Positions 7,115 to 14,897 of a DNA stretch of 19,547 bases are shown in pieces (the stretch's first letter is position 1; every line of letters starts with the position of its first letter). The stretch spans positions 1 through 19,547 of the forward strand of contig JBDHUM010000019.1 in the NCBI GenBank assembly GCA_039809125.1, read 5' to 3'. The stretch comes from SZUA-359 sp039809125 (GTDB lineage: Bacteria; Patescibacteriota; Saccharimonadia; Saccharimonadales; Saccharimonadaceae). Made by a program: the position numbers and the translations under genes. The notes below the pieces were generated by a model. The model made no database searches. It had not been told where the DNA came from and saw only the letters and a program-made list of their open reading frames with translations.

Positions 7115-7612
7115 ATGTCAGCAATGCACGAAGGTCAAAGAGCGAGTCAGTAAAACATTAGTGAACTTGAATTTTTCACACCTGAGGCAGCCGAACAGCT
7201 CGGAAGCCTACTCACACACCTTACATCGCGTCATGACGGCCAGCCAGTTGACGAGAACTACCTACGTTTAGCGATTCAGTCACCGAACCATGCTCAGATT
7301 ATTGCACATCCTACCAATAGCCCAGAGATTGTTGGCGCTGCTAGTCTGTCGGTACTGGGTGAAGCGTTTTTAGGCAGAGTTGCCTGGCTTGGTAGCTTCA
7401 TTGTTCACCCAGATCATAGAGGTGGTTCCTTGTCGCTATCCCAACAGATGTGGGAGTATATGGCCGCTTGGTGTAAAGACCGTGACATTACTACGATGAT
7501 GTTTACAAGCAGCAAAGAGCGGCAAGCTGCGATGCAGTTTTATAGTCGTAACGGAGTGAGTTTTCGACATGGCTTGTCTCTCGGTACGACTTACTGGAAT
7601 CGCGCGCAATGA
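7115..7612 (+). pseudogene. GNAT-family N-acetyltransferase interrupted by an in-frame TAA
   Basis: An ATG at 7115 with a strong AAGGAG Shine-Dalgarno site (7-nt spacing) opens a frame that meets TAA after 12 codons (7151-7153). The same frame then stays open to TGA at 7610-7612. The part after the stop is clearly a GNAT: a strand and turn with WLGSFIVHPDHRGG (the acetyl-CoA loop), a following helix, and the C-terminal RQAAMQFYSRNGVSF block. No ATG, GTG or TTG occurs in frame between the stop and the middle of the domain; the first is TTG at 7430, inside it. It is therefore probably inactivated by a nonsense mutation, unless there is readthrough, a non-standard start or a sequencing error. 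Its end overlaps the next gene by ATGA, showing that it was once coupled to the kinase. Confidence 0.8.
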
Positions 7613-8583
7613 CACGGTCGCTATATGAGATACTGAAATGGTATCAACTCCAGCCTGTCACGGTAGAGCAACTTGGTGGTGGCGAAATTCACAAAACGTA
7701 TAAGATAACTACCACAACTGGGGGAAGGTATGTTCTTCAGCAGGTTGCGGGTGTAGTGTCGACTTCAGCAATCATAGACACTGCGCGTTTGATGTTTGAA
7801 CTTGCTCAAAAAGGTTGGACAGTCGCCCATACACTGCCTACACGGTATGGCCGTCTATATCATCAGGCATCGGACAGAAGATTATGGCGACTGATGGAGT
7901 ACATCGCTTCAGATCCGATGAGTCCGTCGTATATGGCGTGGGGTAATATTGGTGAGATACTTGCAAAGCTCCACCGCGATTTAGCGGCTTGTACGACGCG
8001 ACCGCACAAATCATTGGCTCATTTTCATGATACGCAGTACCATATGGATCGCCTTAGCACGATTAGCGCTCGTCTTCCATTAGAGGTAGCAGAGATCGCC
8101 GCAAGCATACGTCTGGATTACAAAAAAATTAATACCTTGCTGCCTGGTGACAAGCAGCTTATCCATGGCGATCCAAGGTGCAATAATATATTGTTTCGAG
8201 ATGGTATGCCACTGACTTTTATTGATTGGGACACACTAATGATCGGTACAATTTGGCTTGATATCGGCGATGCACTTCGGTCATGTGTCGAGGAGCTATT
8301 GTATGCAAAACAAGCGGTTGAGGCGCCAGTCAATTCATTTTGTAGAGACTACTGGCGTCAGAGCACGACGTATGGGTATGAGCAATTTCGTGCGTATGCA
8401 CTTCGTTCGGCGCGGATAATTAGCCTGGAGCTTGCTGCTCGCTACTGTTGCGATGTTGTCGAAGATCGGTACTTTTCGTTCAATACAGAGCGCTTTAAAA
8501 CACGCAGACAAAGTAATATCGCGCGTCTTCTTGAGACGCTGAAGGTATTTGATGTACTTACTAGATTGGAGAAAATCACATGA
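7609..8583 (+). CDS. APH/choline-kinase-fold small-molecule kinase, N-acetylhexosamine 1-kinase-like
   Basis: The 324-residue protein has the aminoglycoside-phosphotransferase fold. The N-lobe has a Gly-rich GGGEIHKTYKI (about 24-34) and YVLQQVAG, where family members carry the lysine- or arginine-containing strand. The C-lobe has the Brenner motif HGDPRCNN (186-193) with catalytic Asp188 and the metal-binding IDWD (205-208). The spacing and the WRLMEYI segment resemble NahK-type N-acetylhexosamine 1-kinases more than antibiotic kinases, but substrate is a guess; homoserine, choline or another alcohol are alternatives. The start overlaps the acetyltransferase stop and the end overlaps the HAD gene start (ATGA both times), so the three are translationally coupled. 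The TrmB neighbour fits a sugar substrate. Confidence 0.82.
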   Translation: MTRSLYEILKWYQLQPVTVEQLGGGEIHKTYKITTTTGGRYVLQQVAGVVSTSAIIDTARLMFELAQKGWTVAHTLPTRYGRLYHQASDRRLWRLMEYIASDPMSPSYMAWGNIGEILAKLHRDLAACTTRPHKSLAHFHDTQYHMDRLSTISARLPLEVAEIAASIRLDYKKINTLLPGDKQLIHGDPRCNNILFRDGMPLTFIDWDTLMIGTIWLDIGDALRSCVEELLYAKQAVEAPVNSFCRDYWRQSTTYGYEQFRAYALRSARIISLELAARYCCDVVEDRYFSFNTERFKTRRQSNIARLLETLKVFDVLTRLEKIT

Positions 8584-9164
8584 GTAATGATTATGAGAAA
8601 AACGGTATTATTTTTGATTTTTACGGTGTTATTCGTCACGATATACAGCAAACTTGGCTGCATAATCAGGGTCTTCAACGCATCGGAGAATTTGCGGTTG
8701 CTTCAAATTTACTTGATGCTGGAGAAATATCGATGGAGGAGTACTTAAGACGTTACTCGCTAGCAAGCGGAGTGCCGCCTACGGATATACAGAGAGCATT
8801 TGACGATACACCAATGGTCGAAGGCATGGAGTCTTTCCTCCGCGAACTACATGGTACAGGTTTACGTATGGGTCTGTTATCGAATGCCGACAGCGGCCCA
8901 CGCCATTATCTTGAGGAAACTGAGTTATTACAGTTATTTGATGATATTGTGATATCTGCCGAGGTGGGATACCGTAAACCTGACCCAGAAATATATCGGC
9001 TAGCTCTTAATAGACTAGATCTCGTACCGGGTACAACAATATTCGTTGATGATAATCGAGCTAATATTGATGCCGCTGCTGCAATTGGGATTGATCCGAT
9101 ACTCTTTTCGACTGCTGGAGCTCTTCGACGCGAACTTCTGACTCGTCGAATATTGAGAAAATGA
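8580..9164 (+). CDS. HAD-superfamily hydrolase, subfamily IA
   Basis: The 194-residue protein is a haloacid-dehalogenase-like hydrolase, probably a small-molecule phosphatase. Motif I is FDFYGVI with nucleophile Asp13; the usual second Asp is Tyr15, as in dehalogenases and some IA proteins. A helical cap lies at about 25-80. Motif II is LLSNADS (Ser101), motif III YRKPDPEIY (Lys133) and motif IV FVDDN (Asp157, Asp158). It is the last gene of the three-gene run and overlaps the kinase by 4 nt. Pairing with a sugar kinase suggests it dephosphorylates a related sugar phosphate or clears a by-product; that is inference. The Tyr at the general acid/base position leaves phosphatase activity uncertain. 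Confidence 0.87.
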   Translation: MSNDYEKNGIIFDFYGVIRHDIQQTWLHNQGLQRIGEFAVASNLLDAGEISMEEYLRRYSLASGVPPTDIQRAFDDTPMVEGMESFLRELHGTGLRMGLLSNADSGPRHYLEETELLQLFDDIVISAEVGYRKPDPEIYRLALNRLDLVPGTTIFVDDNRANIDAAAAIGIDPILFSTAGALRRELLTRRILRK

Positions 9165-9276
9165 CTACGAACTACCCGGATATATTCGTGCAATCTCCAG
9201 AAATGAGTATCTCAAGCAGGTTCTCTAGCGAGTGCTCGGCGCGGGACGAGAATTTTCGCAACTTCCCTTCGTATGC

Positions 9277-9294
9277 TTACATCATGCCCATGCC
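9277..9294 (-). repeat. 18-bp groEL 3'-end repeat, gene-borne copy
   Basis: These are the last 18 nt of groEL, including the stop, and are identical to 6205-6222. Sequence match stops abruptly on both sides of each copy. The arrangement, with one copy completing a gene and the other at the far edge of a gene block, resembles attachment sites of elements that integrate in gene 3' ends. Confidence 0.85.
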
Positions 9295-10920
9295 GCCGCC
9301 CATTGGAGGCATGGCGGGAGCTTCTTTTTCTGGGATGTCGACCACTAAAGCACCCATTGTAGCAGTGGTGCTGGCAATCGAGACGGCATTTTGTACGGCC
9401 TCTTTAGTAACACGAGTTGGATCAACTACGCCAGCTTTTTTCAGGTCTACAAGTCCAGCTTTCGGGCTCATCACATTGACACCCATACCGGCCTTGGCGG
9501 CTTCGACTTGGGCTAGCAACGCTTCAGAGTTGAGTCCGGCGTTAGCGGTAATCTGTAAAAACGGCTGCTTCAAGGCTCGCTTCAAGATTTGACGACCAGC
9601 CGATTCGCTGTCAGCACCGTCAGCCTTAAGACCGACCGAAAGATTAACAAGCGTCACACCACCACCGGCGACGATTCCTTCAGCTAGAGCAGCCTTGGTG
9701 GCGGCAACTGCGTCATCAACACGGAATTTCTTTTCGTCAATTTCGGTTTCGGTAGCACCCCCGACCTTAATTACCGCAACTTTACCACTTAGAGCAGCGG
9801 CTCGTTTTTCGAGCTGCTCTTTATCGTACTCGCTGCTGGCATTGTCAGCCTGGGTAATAATCTGCATAATACGCGCTTTCACGTCGGCAGCTTTACCAGC
9901 ACCTTCAATAATCGTCGTCTCATCTTTGCCAACAATCACTTTACGAGCTGTACCAACTACCTCAAGGCCAACATTCTCAAAAGTTAGGCCTTGATCTTCG
10001 GAGATGACCTGGGCGCCGACTAGTACAGCCATATCAGCCATAATGTCTTTACGGCGATCGCCAAAGCTTGGTGCTTTTACGACTACAGTGTTGAGAACGC
10101 CTTTTAGCTTGTTTAAGACCAAAATTGACAAAGCTTCGCCGTCAACTTCATCGGCCACCAATACAATATCTTTTTTACCAGCTTGAGCTAGTTTTTCGAT
10201 CAGTGGCAACAAATCCTGAGCGCTCGAAACCTTTTTGTCAGTAATAACAACTGCTGGTTTTTCGTACACTGCTTCTTGCCGGCCTGTATCGGTGACAAAA
10301 AACGGACTTGCCCAGCCTTTATCAAGGCTAAAGCCTTCTACCACCTCAGCTTCCATTTCAAGACTCTGGCCGGCTTCCACGGTAATAACACCTTCCTTGC
10401 CTACTTTTGCCATGACGTCGGCAATGAGTTGACCAATTTGGCTATCACCAGCGCTGATGGTAGCAACTTCAGCAATTCGGTCGTTTTTACCTTCAATTTT
10501 TTCGGTTAGCTTATCAAGTGAAGCTACTACTTCGGCGCCGGCCGCCTCGATACCGCGGCGCAGTTCTTGGGGATTATGACCTGCGGCAATCAAACGGTTT
10601 GCTTCTTTTAGGATGCTATAGGTCAATACTGTTACGGTAGTTGTCCCATCTCCTGCAACCTTATTAAGCTTACTCGCAGCCTGCTTAATCAATTCGGCAC
10701 CAACCTTGTATCCAAGGGTCTCATCGTCATCTTCAGGTAAGTCAACCCCTTCGGCCACCGTTACACCGTCGTGTGTGACAGTTGGACCACCGTAGCCTTT
10801 AGCTATCACTACATTATTACCTTTCGGTCCGTACGTTACCTTTACTGCGTCGTACAACGCTTTGGCGCCGCCGAGTACGCGTGTTCGAGCATCCTCATCG
10901 TAAAATACTTTTTTTGCCAT
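9277..10920 (-). CDS. groEL: chaperonin GroEL (60 kDa)
   Basis: This is the ATP-dependent folding chamber subunit that works with GroES in the cytosol. The 547-residue protein is full length. It has the start MAKKVFYDEDAR, nucleotide-binding GPKG (31-34), DGVTV (51-55) and GDGTTT (90-95), the apical domain, the VDDAVAATKAALAEGIVAGGG block and the Gly/Met-rich GGGMGMM tail. About five extra acidic residues (LPEDDDETLG) lie between the DGVTV and GDGTT blocks compared with E. coli. An AAGGAGAG Shine-Dalgarno site precedes the ATG. It lies 30 nt after groES and shares its CIRCE-controlled promoter. Its 3' end is the repeat that reappears at 6205-6222. Confidence 0.99.
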   Translation of the reverse strand: MAKKVFYDEDARTRVLGGAKALYDAVKVTYGPKGNNVVIAKGYGGPTVTHDGVTVAEGVDLPEDDDETLGYKVGAELIKQAASKLNKVAGDGTTTVTVLTYSILKEANRLIAAGHNPQELRRGIEAAGAEVVASLDKLTEKIEGKNDRIAEVATISAGDSQIGQLIADVMAKVGKEGVITVEAGQSLEMEAEVVEGFSLDKGWASPFFVTDTGRQEAVYEKPAVVITDKKVSSAQDLLPLIEKLAQAGKKDIVLVADEVDGEALSILVLNKLKGVLNTVVVKAPSFGDRRKDIMADMAVLVGAQVISEDQGLTFENVGLEVVGTARKVIVGKDETTIIEGAGKAADVKARIMQIITQADNASSEYDKEQLEKRAAALSGKVAVIKVGGATETEIDEKKFRVDDAVAATKAALAEGIVAGGGVTLVNLSVGLKADGADSESAGRQILKRALKQPFLQITANAGLNSEALLAQVEAAKAGMGVNVMSPKAGLVDLKKAGVVDPTRVTKEAVQNAVSIASTTATMGALVVDIPEKEAPAMPPMGGGMGMM

Positions 10921-10950
10921 ACTTTTTCTCTCCTTAGCTACAAATAACTG

Positions 10951-11217
10951 CTATTTAATCGTGCCAAGCACGTCTTCTTGCTTTATCATTAGGTATTCAA
11001 CACCATCAATCTTAAGTTCGGTTGTTGAATATTCTTTATAAACAATTTTATCGCCTACCTTTAGTGCTTTCGCTTCAGGGCCGACAGCGACTACTTTAGC
11101 TACTACTGGCTTTTCTTTGGCGTTATCAGGTAAATACAATCCACTCGCTGTTTTGCTCGCGGCCTCTTCGCGAACGGCTACTACGCGGTCGCCAAGTGGT
11201 GAAATAGGTGAACTCAC
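10951..11217 (-). CDS. groES: co-chaperonin GroES (10 kDa)
   Basis: This is the lid of the GroEL chamber. At 88 residues it is slightly shorter than most GroES proteins (94-97). It has PLGDRVVAV at the N-terminus, the mobile loop (SKTASGLYLP), then KVVAVGPEA and the C-terminal DGVEYLMIKQEDVLG block. The start is GTG at 11215-11217, supported by a strong GGAGGAAA site six nt upstream. It is the first gene of groES-groEL, and transcription is expected to be repressed by HrcA through the CIRCE element overlapping the promoter. Confidence 0.97.
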   Translation of the reverse strand: MSSPISPLGDRVVAVREEAASKTASGLYLPDNAKEKPVVAKVVAVGPEAKALKVGDKIVYKEYSTTELKIDGVEYLMIKQEDVLGTIK

Positions 11218-11252
11218 TGCAAATTTCCTCCATATGTTAGTTACTTACATCT

Positions 11253-11282
11253 AGTCTAACAAACCGAATTAGCACTCGTCAA
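11253..11282 (-). promoter_or_regulatory. groES-groEL promoter
   Basis: Minus strand: TTGACG (complement of 11277-11282) lies in the CIRCE spacer, followed by an 18-bp spacer and TAGACT (complement of 11253-11258). The -35 box inside the operator explains how HrcA binding would block initiation. Confidence 0.65.
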
Positions 11283-11295
11283 GCACGAGTGCTAA
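11269..11295. promoter_or_regulatory. CIRCE operator (HrcA-binding inverted repeat)
   Basis: TTAGCACTC (11269-11277), a 9-nt spacer and GAGTGCTAA (11287-11295): a perfect match to the CIRCE consensus with the canonical spacing. HrcA repressors bind this element to control groESL in many bacteria. The hrcA gene itself is not in the window. Confidence 0.97.
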
Positions 11296-11368
11296 TATTC
11301 ACTAGCTACCTGTTAAGACATAGCAATTTGCAACCATAAATTGTATGATCGGGTTTTGGTTTAGGAGG

Positions 11369-12658
11369 CTATTGGGACAATTCTCGCACTGCTTCAGCAT
11401 CATTCCAAGGTACGCGTTTACCGTTAATAATACGGTAGACCTCATGTCCCATGCCGGTGATCAAAATCGTGTCGTCTTTTGTGGCAATTGACAGGGCTTT
11501 TTTAATGGCGTCATATCGGTCAGGGATTTCGGTAGTCTTCACTGCCCCCTTGGCCGCCTCAATACCATTGTAAATTTGCTCGCGAATTTCACTAGGGTTT
11601 TCGTTGTAACTCTCTTCGTCGGTCAAAATTATACGATCAGCGTTTTTAGCGGCGATTTCGCCCATGATCGGCCGTTTCGCCTTGTCGCGATCACCACACG
11701 CACCAAATACTAAGATTACGCGATTTTTAGTGATAGCTCGCGCGGCTGTCAACAATTTTTCGAGTCCATCAGGGGTATGTGCGTAGTCAACAATGACATC
11801 GTAGCCTGCTTGTTTTTTATCGATCACTCGCTCAAATCTCCCCGGAATGCTCTCTAAATTGGCGATGCCTTCGATAATATCGTCAAGGTCAACTCCGAGT
11901 AAATAGGCGGCTGAAGCTGCTGCTGTCATGTTGTAGGCGTTAAATTCGCCTGGTAAAGCAGTAGCTAGCTCGAGCTTGGTTTGATGATCGATTACGACTG
12001 TTGCTTCTGTGCCTTTGCGGTACAATTTTATCGACTCAATCCGAGCTTCGGCTTCTTCGTGCCTACCATAGGTAATCTTTTGGTCGGTGGCCGGGTATTT
12101 GTCAAAATAATCAAACCATTCATCATCACGGTTGAGTACGATAAACTTTGGCGCCAGGGCAAACAAACGCGCTTTCACGGCCGCGTACACCTCCATGGTG
12201 CCGTGATAATCAAGATGATCTTGCGTCAGGTTAGTCATAATCGCCATTTCTACCGGCACGCCTGCTAGCTTATGTTGGTGGAGCGCGTGTGAGGGAAATT
12301 CCATCACCACATAGTCAACCTTAGCTTTTTTTGCCTCTACAAAAAATCGCTGCATGTGCGCTGTTGAAGCGACAGTAGCATTGAGGTCATTTGGTCTAGT
12401 TTTGCCAGCAACCTCTATCTGGGCAGTGGTGAACATAGCGGTCGCGATATTGGCCTGTTTCAGTATCTCGTTAAGGTACGTAACAGTTGTAGTCTTACCG
12501 TTGGTACCAGTGACAGCAATTATCTTCAAATGACGTGCCGGGTGGCCATACCGCGCCGAGACAAGTTTAGCCCGCGAACGTCTGTAGGTATCTTCCAAAC
12601 CGTGCACAATTGGTCGCGGCAGCAAGCGTCGAGTCGTAGTAACAAGTGCCTGTTTCAT
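11369..12658 (-). CDS. MurE-like Mur ligase lacking the usual N-terminal substrate domain
   Basis: This ATP-dependent amino-acid ligase of the Mur family most resembles UDP-MurNAc-tripeptide synthetase (MurE) of peptidoglycan synthesis. Visible blocks are the P-loop GTNGKTT (51-57), FPSHAL (121-126, MurE SSHAL), DHLDYHG (147-153), KARLF with Lys162 where MurE has its carbamylated lysine, DYAHTPDGL (291-299) and GACGDRDKAKRP (319-330). It is 429 residues long, whereas MurE is about 490: only about 45 residues precede the P-loop region, so most of the UDP-binding N-domain is absent. The DNPR motif that recognises meso-diaminopimelate is replaced by EESY (348-351). The added amino acid and acceptor are therefore uncertain. 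The ATG at 12658 lies 6 nt after a -10 box. It is divergent from tsaD. Confidence 0.88.
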   Translation of the reverse strand: MKQALVTTTRRLLPRPIVHGLEDTYRRSRAKLVSARYGHPARHLKIIAVTGTNGKTTTVTYLNEILKQANIATAMFTTAQIEVAGKTRPNDLNATVASTAHMQRFFVEAKKAKVDYVVMEFPSHALHQHKLAGVPVEMAIMTNLTQDHLDYHGTMEVYAAVKARLFALAPKFIVLNRDDEWFDYFDKYPATDQKITYGRHEEAEARIESIKLYRKGTEATVVIDHQTKLELATALPGEFNAYNMTAAASAAYLLGVDLDDIIEGIANLESIPGRFERVIDKKQAGYDVIVDYAHTPDGLEKLLTAARAITKNRVILVFGACGDRDKAKRPIMGEIAAKNADRIILTDEESYNENPSEIREQIYNGIEAAKGAVKTTEIPDRYDAIKKALSIATKDDTILITGMGHEVYRIINGKRVPWNDAEAVRELSQ

Positions 12659-12664
12659 ACTATT

Positions 12665-12670
12665 ATTCTA
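12665..12670 (-). promoter_or_regulatory. -10 of the MurE-like gene (leaderless layout)
   Basis: The minus strand reads TAGAAT, ending 6 nt before the ATG. No Shine-Dalgarno site and no clear -35 are visible. Confidence 0.4.
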
Positions 12671-12727
12671 CAAGATTTGAACAATTTGAGCTGTATAATT
12701 TGCCGTTAATACTGAGCTGACATCTGT

Positions 12728-12733
12728 TATACT
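12728..12733 (+). promoter_or_regulatory. -10 of tsaD
   Basis: TATACT ends 10 nt before the tsaD ATG, leaving a leader of a few nt at most and no room for a Shine-Dalgarno site. The nearest -35-like box (TTGCCG, 12700-12705) is at 22 bp, too far to be convincing. Confidence 0.45.
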
Positions 12734-12743
12734 AAGTGCAGCA

Positions 12744-13922
12744 ATGATCATTTTGGGAATCGAGAGTAGCTGTGATGAGACGGCGGCGGCTATCGTTGAA
12801 GACGGTCGACGAGTTTATAGCAATGCTGTTCAGAGTCAGATTGATATTCACCATGAGTACGGTGGTGTGGTACCAGAGATTGCCGCCCGTAGCCATATCG
12901 AAGCGATTAATCCGGTGATTCGTAAGGCACTACGAGACAGTGGTCTTGGATGGGATGATATCGATGCTATTGCAGTAGCCTATGCGCCAGGGTTGGTTGG
13001 TTCGCTTTTGGTGGGTACTCTGGCTGCACGTACGCTAGCGGTGCTTCACGACAAGCCGCTCTATCCGGTTCATCACGTTGAAGCTCATATTTACGCTAAT
13101 TTTATTACCGATCAAGCAAAGTCGATGAGCTTCAATCTGCCTCTTGCACAGCCAAAGTTTCCAATGATAGCGTTAGCGGTGAGTGGGTTGCACTCTCAAT
13201 TGGTATATTTCAGAGGTCACGGCGATTATGTATTGATGGGACAGACACTCGATGATGCGGTTGGTGAAGCTTTTGATAAGGTGGCAAAAATCCTAGGTTT
13301 TGGTTATCCAGGCGGTCCAGTACTGGAGCAATGGGCCCAAGATGGGGATGCTTATCACTACGACTTCCCTGTTGCGTCGCTTCAGTGTCCGCCAGGCTGT
13401 ACTCACGATATTTTTGCCAAACGCTCAAACCGCAGACTTGATCGAAAAGTGCGTTCCACCGTCACCTCAACGTGCCGACGGTATGATTTTAGCTTCTCAG
13501 GCCTCAAAACAGCCGTTTTAAGGGCTGTTCAGCGCGAACTAGGCAAAGATGTTGCTTTTCCATCACACCAGCTTGGAGCGCTTCTAAACGACGCACAGCG
13601 CCATAATTTTGCTGCGAGTTTTGTGCGCGTTGCTATACAAACTTTGGTTGATAAGACGCTGCAAGCCTATAACGATTTAGCACCTGTTTCAGTAGTGATA
13701 GCTGGTGGTGTGGCAGCGAGCCCGCCGTTGCGCCGCGAAATGGCTCGTCGCTTCCCGGTGGAGATTGAGTATGCACCGATGAGCTTATGCACAGATAACG
13801 CAGCCATGATTGCTAGTCTTGGTTACTACTACAGTCAAACATGCGCGCCGTGCGACCCCTATTCACTTGAGGTAAAGCCAAGTTTGAGCATGCAGCAAAC
13901 GCCGTGGAGTGAAAACGTATGA
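12744..13922 (+). CDS. tsaD: tRNA N6-adenosine threonylcarbamoyltransferase TsaD
   Basis: This enzyme transfers threonylcarbamoyl to A37 of ANN-decoding tRNAs, together with TsaB and TsaE (not in the window). It starts with the family signature MIILGIESSCDETAAAIV. Metal-binding HVEAH is at 111-115, VGEAFDKVAK near 173-182, YPGGP at 188-192, FSFSGLKTAV at 249-258 and the AGGVAAS and CTDNAAMIA blocks follow. At 392 residues it is about 50 longer than usual. Much of the excess is a basic, Cys-containing insert (about 211-246) before FSFSGLKTAV. The normally conserved SGGHT is SGLHS (147-151). No frameshift is evident: the other frames do not supply better family sequence. A short gap and the same strand suggest co-transcription with the FemAB-like gene. 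Confidence 0.95.
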   Translation: MIILGIESSCDETAAAIVEDGRRVYSNAVQSQIDIHHEYGGVVPEIAARSHIEAINPVIRKALRDSGLGWDDIDAIAVAYAPGLVGSLLVGTLAARTLAVLHDKPLYPVHHVEAHIYANFITDQAKSMSFNLPLAQPKFPMIALAVSGLHSQLVYFRGHGDYVLMGQTLDDAVGEAFDKVAKILGFGYPGGPVLEQWAQDGDAYHYDFPVASLQCPPGCTHDIFAKRSNRRLDRKVRSTVTSTCRRYDFSFSGLKTAVLRAVQRELGKDVAFPSHQLGALLNDAQRHNFAASFVRVAIQTLVDKTLQAYNDLAPVSVVIAGGVAASPPLRREMARRFPVEIEYAPMSLCTDNAAMIASLGYYYSQTCAPCDPYSLEVKPSLSMQQTPWSENV

Positions 13923-13965
13923 TAAAAACGTTGTGCGTTTTACATCGTAATAGAAAAGAGACACA

Positions 13966-14886
13966 ATGAGCCATTTCTTACAGTCCCCTGCGTGGCAGCA
14001 ATTTCAAGAAGCACGTGGCAATACGACATTTATGCGATCAGGTGAAGGCTGGCATTACCTTGCAATTAAAGAATCTGCCGGCGGTTTTAGTCGACTTTAC
14101 TGTCCATATGGTCCGGTAGTGTCTAGTCTTGATTCCCTCGACAATGCATTGGCTGATCTACAGGCAGTAGCTCGTGAATATAGAGTAGATTACCTTCGTG
14201 TGCAACCGACAGGCGCCGACATATCACTGAGCGATCTCATGGTTCGTTCTTTGCGTCCGATTCACTACTCGCAGCCGATTCGCACGTGGTTGCTTGATCT
14301 TTCCCCTTCCCTCGATGAACTGTATGCACAGATGAAGCAAAACACCCGTAATATTTGTCGTAATTTCTACAAAAAAGGACTCAGTTATGAAAAAAGTTAC
14401 AATCCGGCAGATATCAGCGTTTTGACTCCCCTTCTTCGCGGTGTTGCCTCTCACAATAACATCACGGTGCACGACGATCAGTATTTTGCGCTTCAAGCCG
14501 AGACATTCTTGCCTACCAAAAATGGTGCGCTACATTGCATACGTTACGCTGGTAATGTAATTGCGGCTGCCCTTACCTACTACACCGAAGATACGGCGAT
14601 CTATGCTCATGCTGCGGCAGATTTTGAACATCGTTCGCTTGGGGCAAGTACGGCATTGCTTGGTGAAATTATCCGCGATGCCAAAGAAAATGGCTTTACC
14701 TGTTTTGACTTCTACGGAATTGCACCAAATGATGATCCTGAACATAAACAAGCCGGACTTACGCGATTTAAGCAATCGTTTGGCGGTTATGAACATCGTT
14801 ACGTTCCGACCTGTGAACAAGCTGTTCGACCATTACAGTACCGAGTGTATCGGTTTTTGCGCAAAATTCGCGGCCTTAACGTGTAA
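13966..14886 (+). CDS. FemAB/FemX-type peptidoglycan bridge aminoacyltransferase
   Basis: This 306-residue member of the FemABX family (two GNAT-like folds) uses aminoacyl-tRNA to add amino acids to the peptidoglycan stem lysine or its equivalent. Typical features are the N-terminal SPAWQQFQEA, the central dLS...MKQNTRNICRNFYKKG segment (about 109-134) and the C-terminal run with GASTALLGEIIRDAKENG, FDFYGIAP and RFKQSFGG. The long helical arm found in staphylococcal FemA is absent, as in FemX and many CPR homologues. The identity of the transferred residue cannot be read. It lies 43 nt after tsaD on the same strand; a weak AAAAGAG precedes the ATG. Its presence implies a branched cross-bridge in the cell wall and fits with the unusual MurE-like enzyme nearby. 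Confidence 0.9.
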   Translation: MSHFLQSPAWQQFQEARGNTTFMRSGEGWHYLAIKESAGGFSRLYCPYGPVVSSLDSLDNALADLQAVAREYRVDYLRVQPTGADISLSDLMVRSLRPIHYSQPIRTWLLDLSPSLDELYAQMKQNTRNICRNFYKKGLSYEKSYNPADISVLTPLLRGVASHNNITVHDDQYFALQAETFLPTKNGALHCIRYAGNVIAAALTYYTEDTAIYAHAAADFEHRSLGASTALLGEIIRDAKENGFTCFDFYGIAPNDDPEHKQAGLTRFKQSFGGYEHRYVPTCEQAVRPLQYRVYRFLRKIRGLNV

Positions 14887-14888
14887 TG

Positions 14889-14897
14889 TGCTATACT
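14889..14897 (+). promoter_or_regulatory. extended -10 promoter of valS
   Basis: TGC-TATACT is an extended -10, which can work without a good -35; none is seen at the right distance. It begins 3 nt after the femAB-like stop and gives valS a leader of about 100 nt. Confidence 0.5.

Noticed and set aside
9233..9262. CTCG/CGAG hairpin followed by AATTTT between HAD and groEL
   Set aside because: Four-bp stem, too weak to call a terminator.
9161..9592. 143-aa plus-strand ORF over the groEL 3' end
   Set aside because: It is a shadow of groEL with biased low-complexity composition and no family features.
13371..13500. Frameshift as cause of the odd TsaD segment
   Set aside because: Other frames give no better TsaD-like sequence and the frame stays open on both sides, so an in-frame insert is simpler.
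13925..13941. AAAACG/CGTTTT hairpin between tsaD and the FemAB-like gene
   Set aside because: Six weak pairs with five-nt loop and no following T-tract, so not a convincing terminator.
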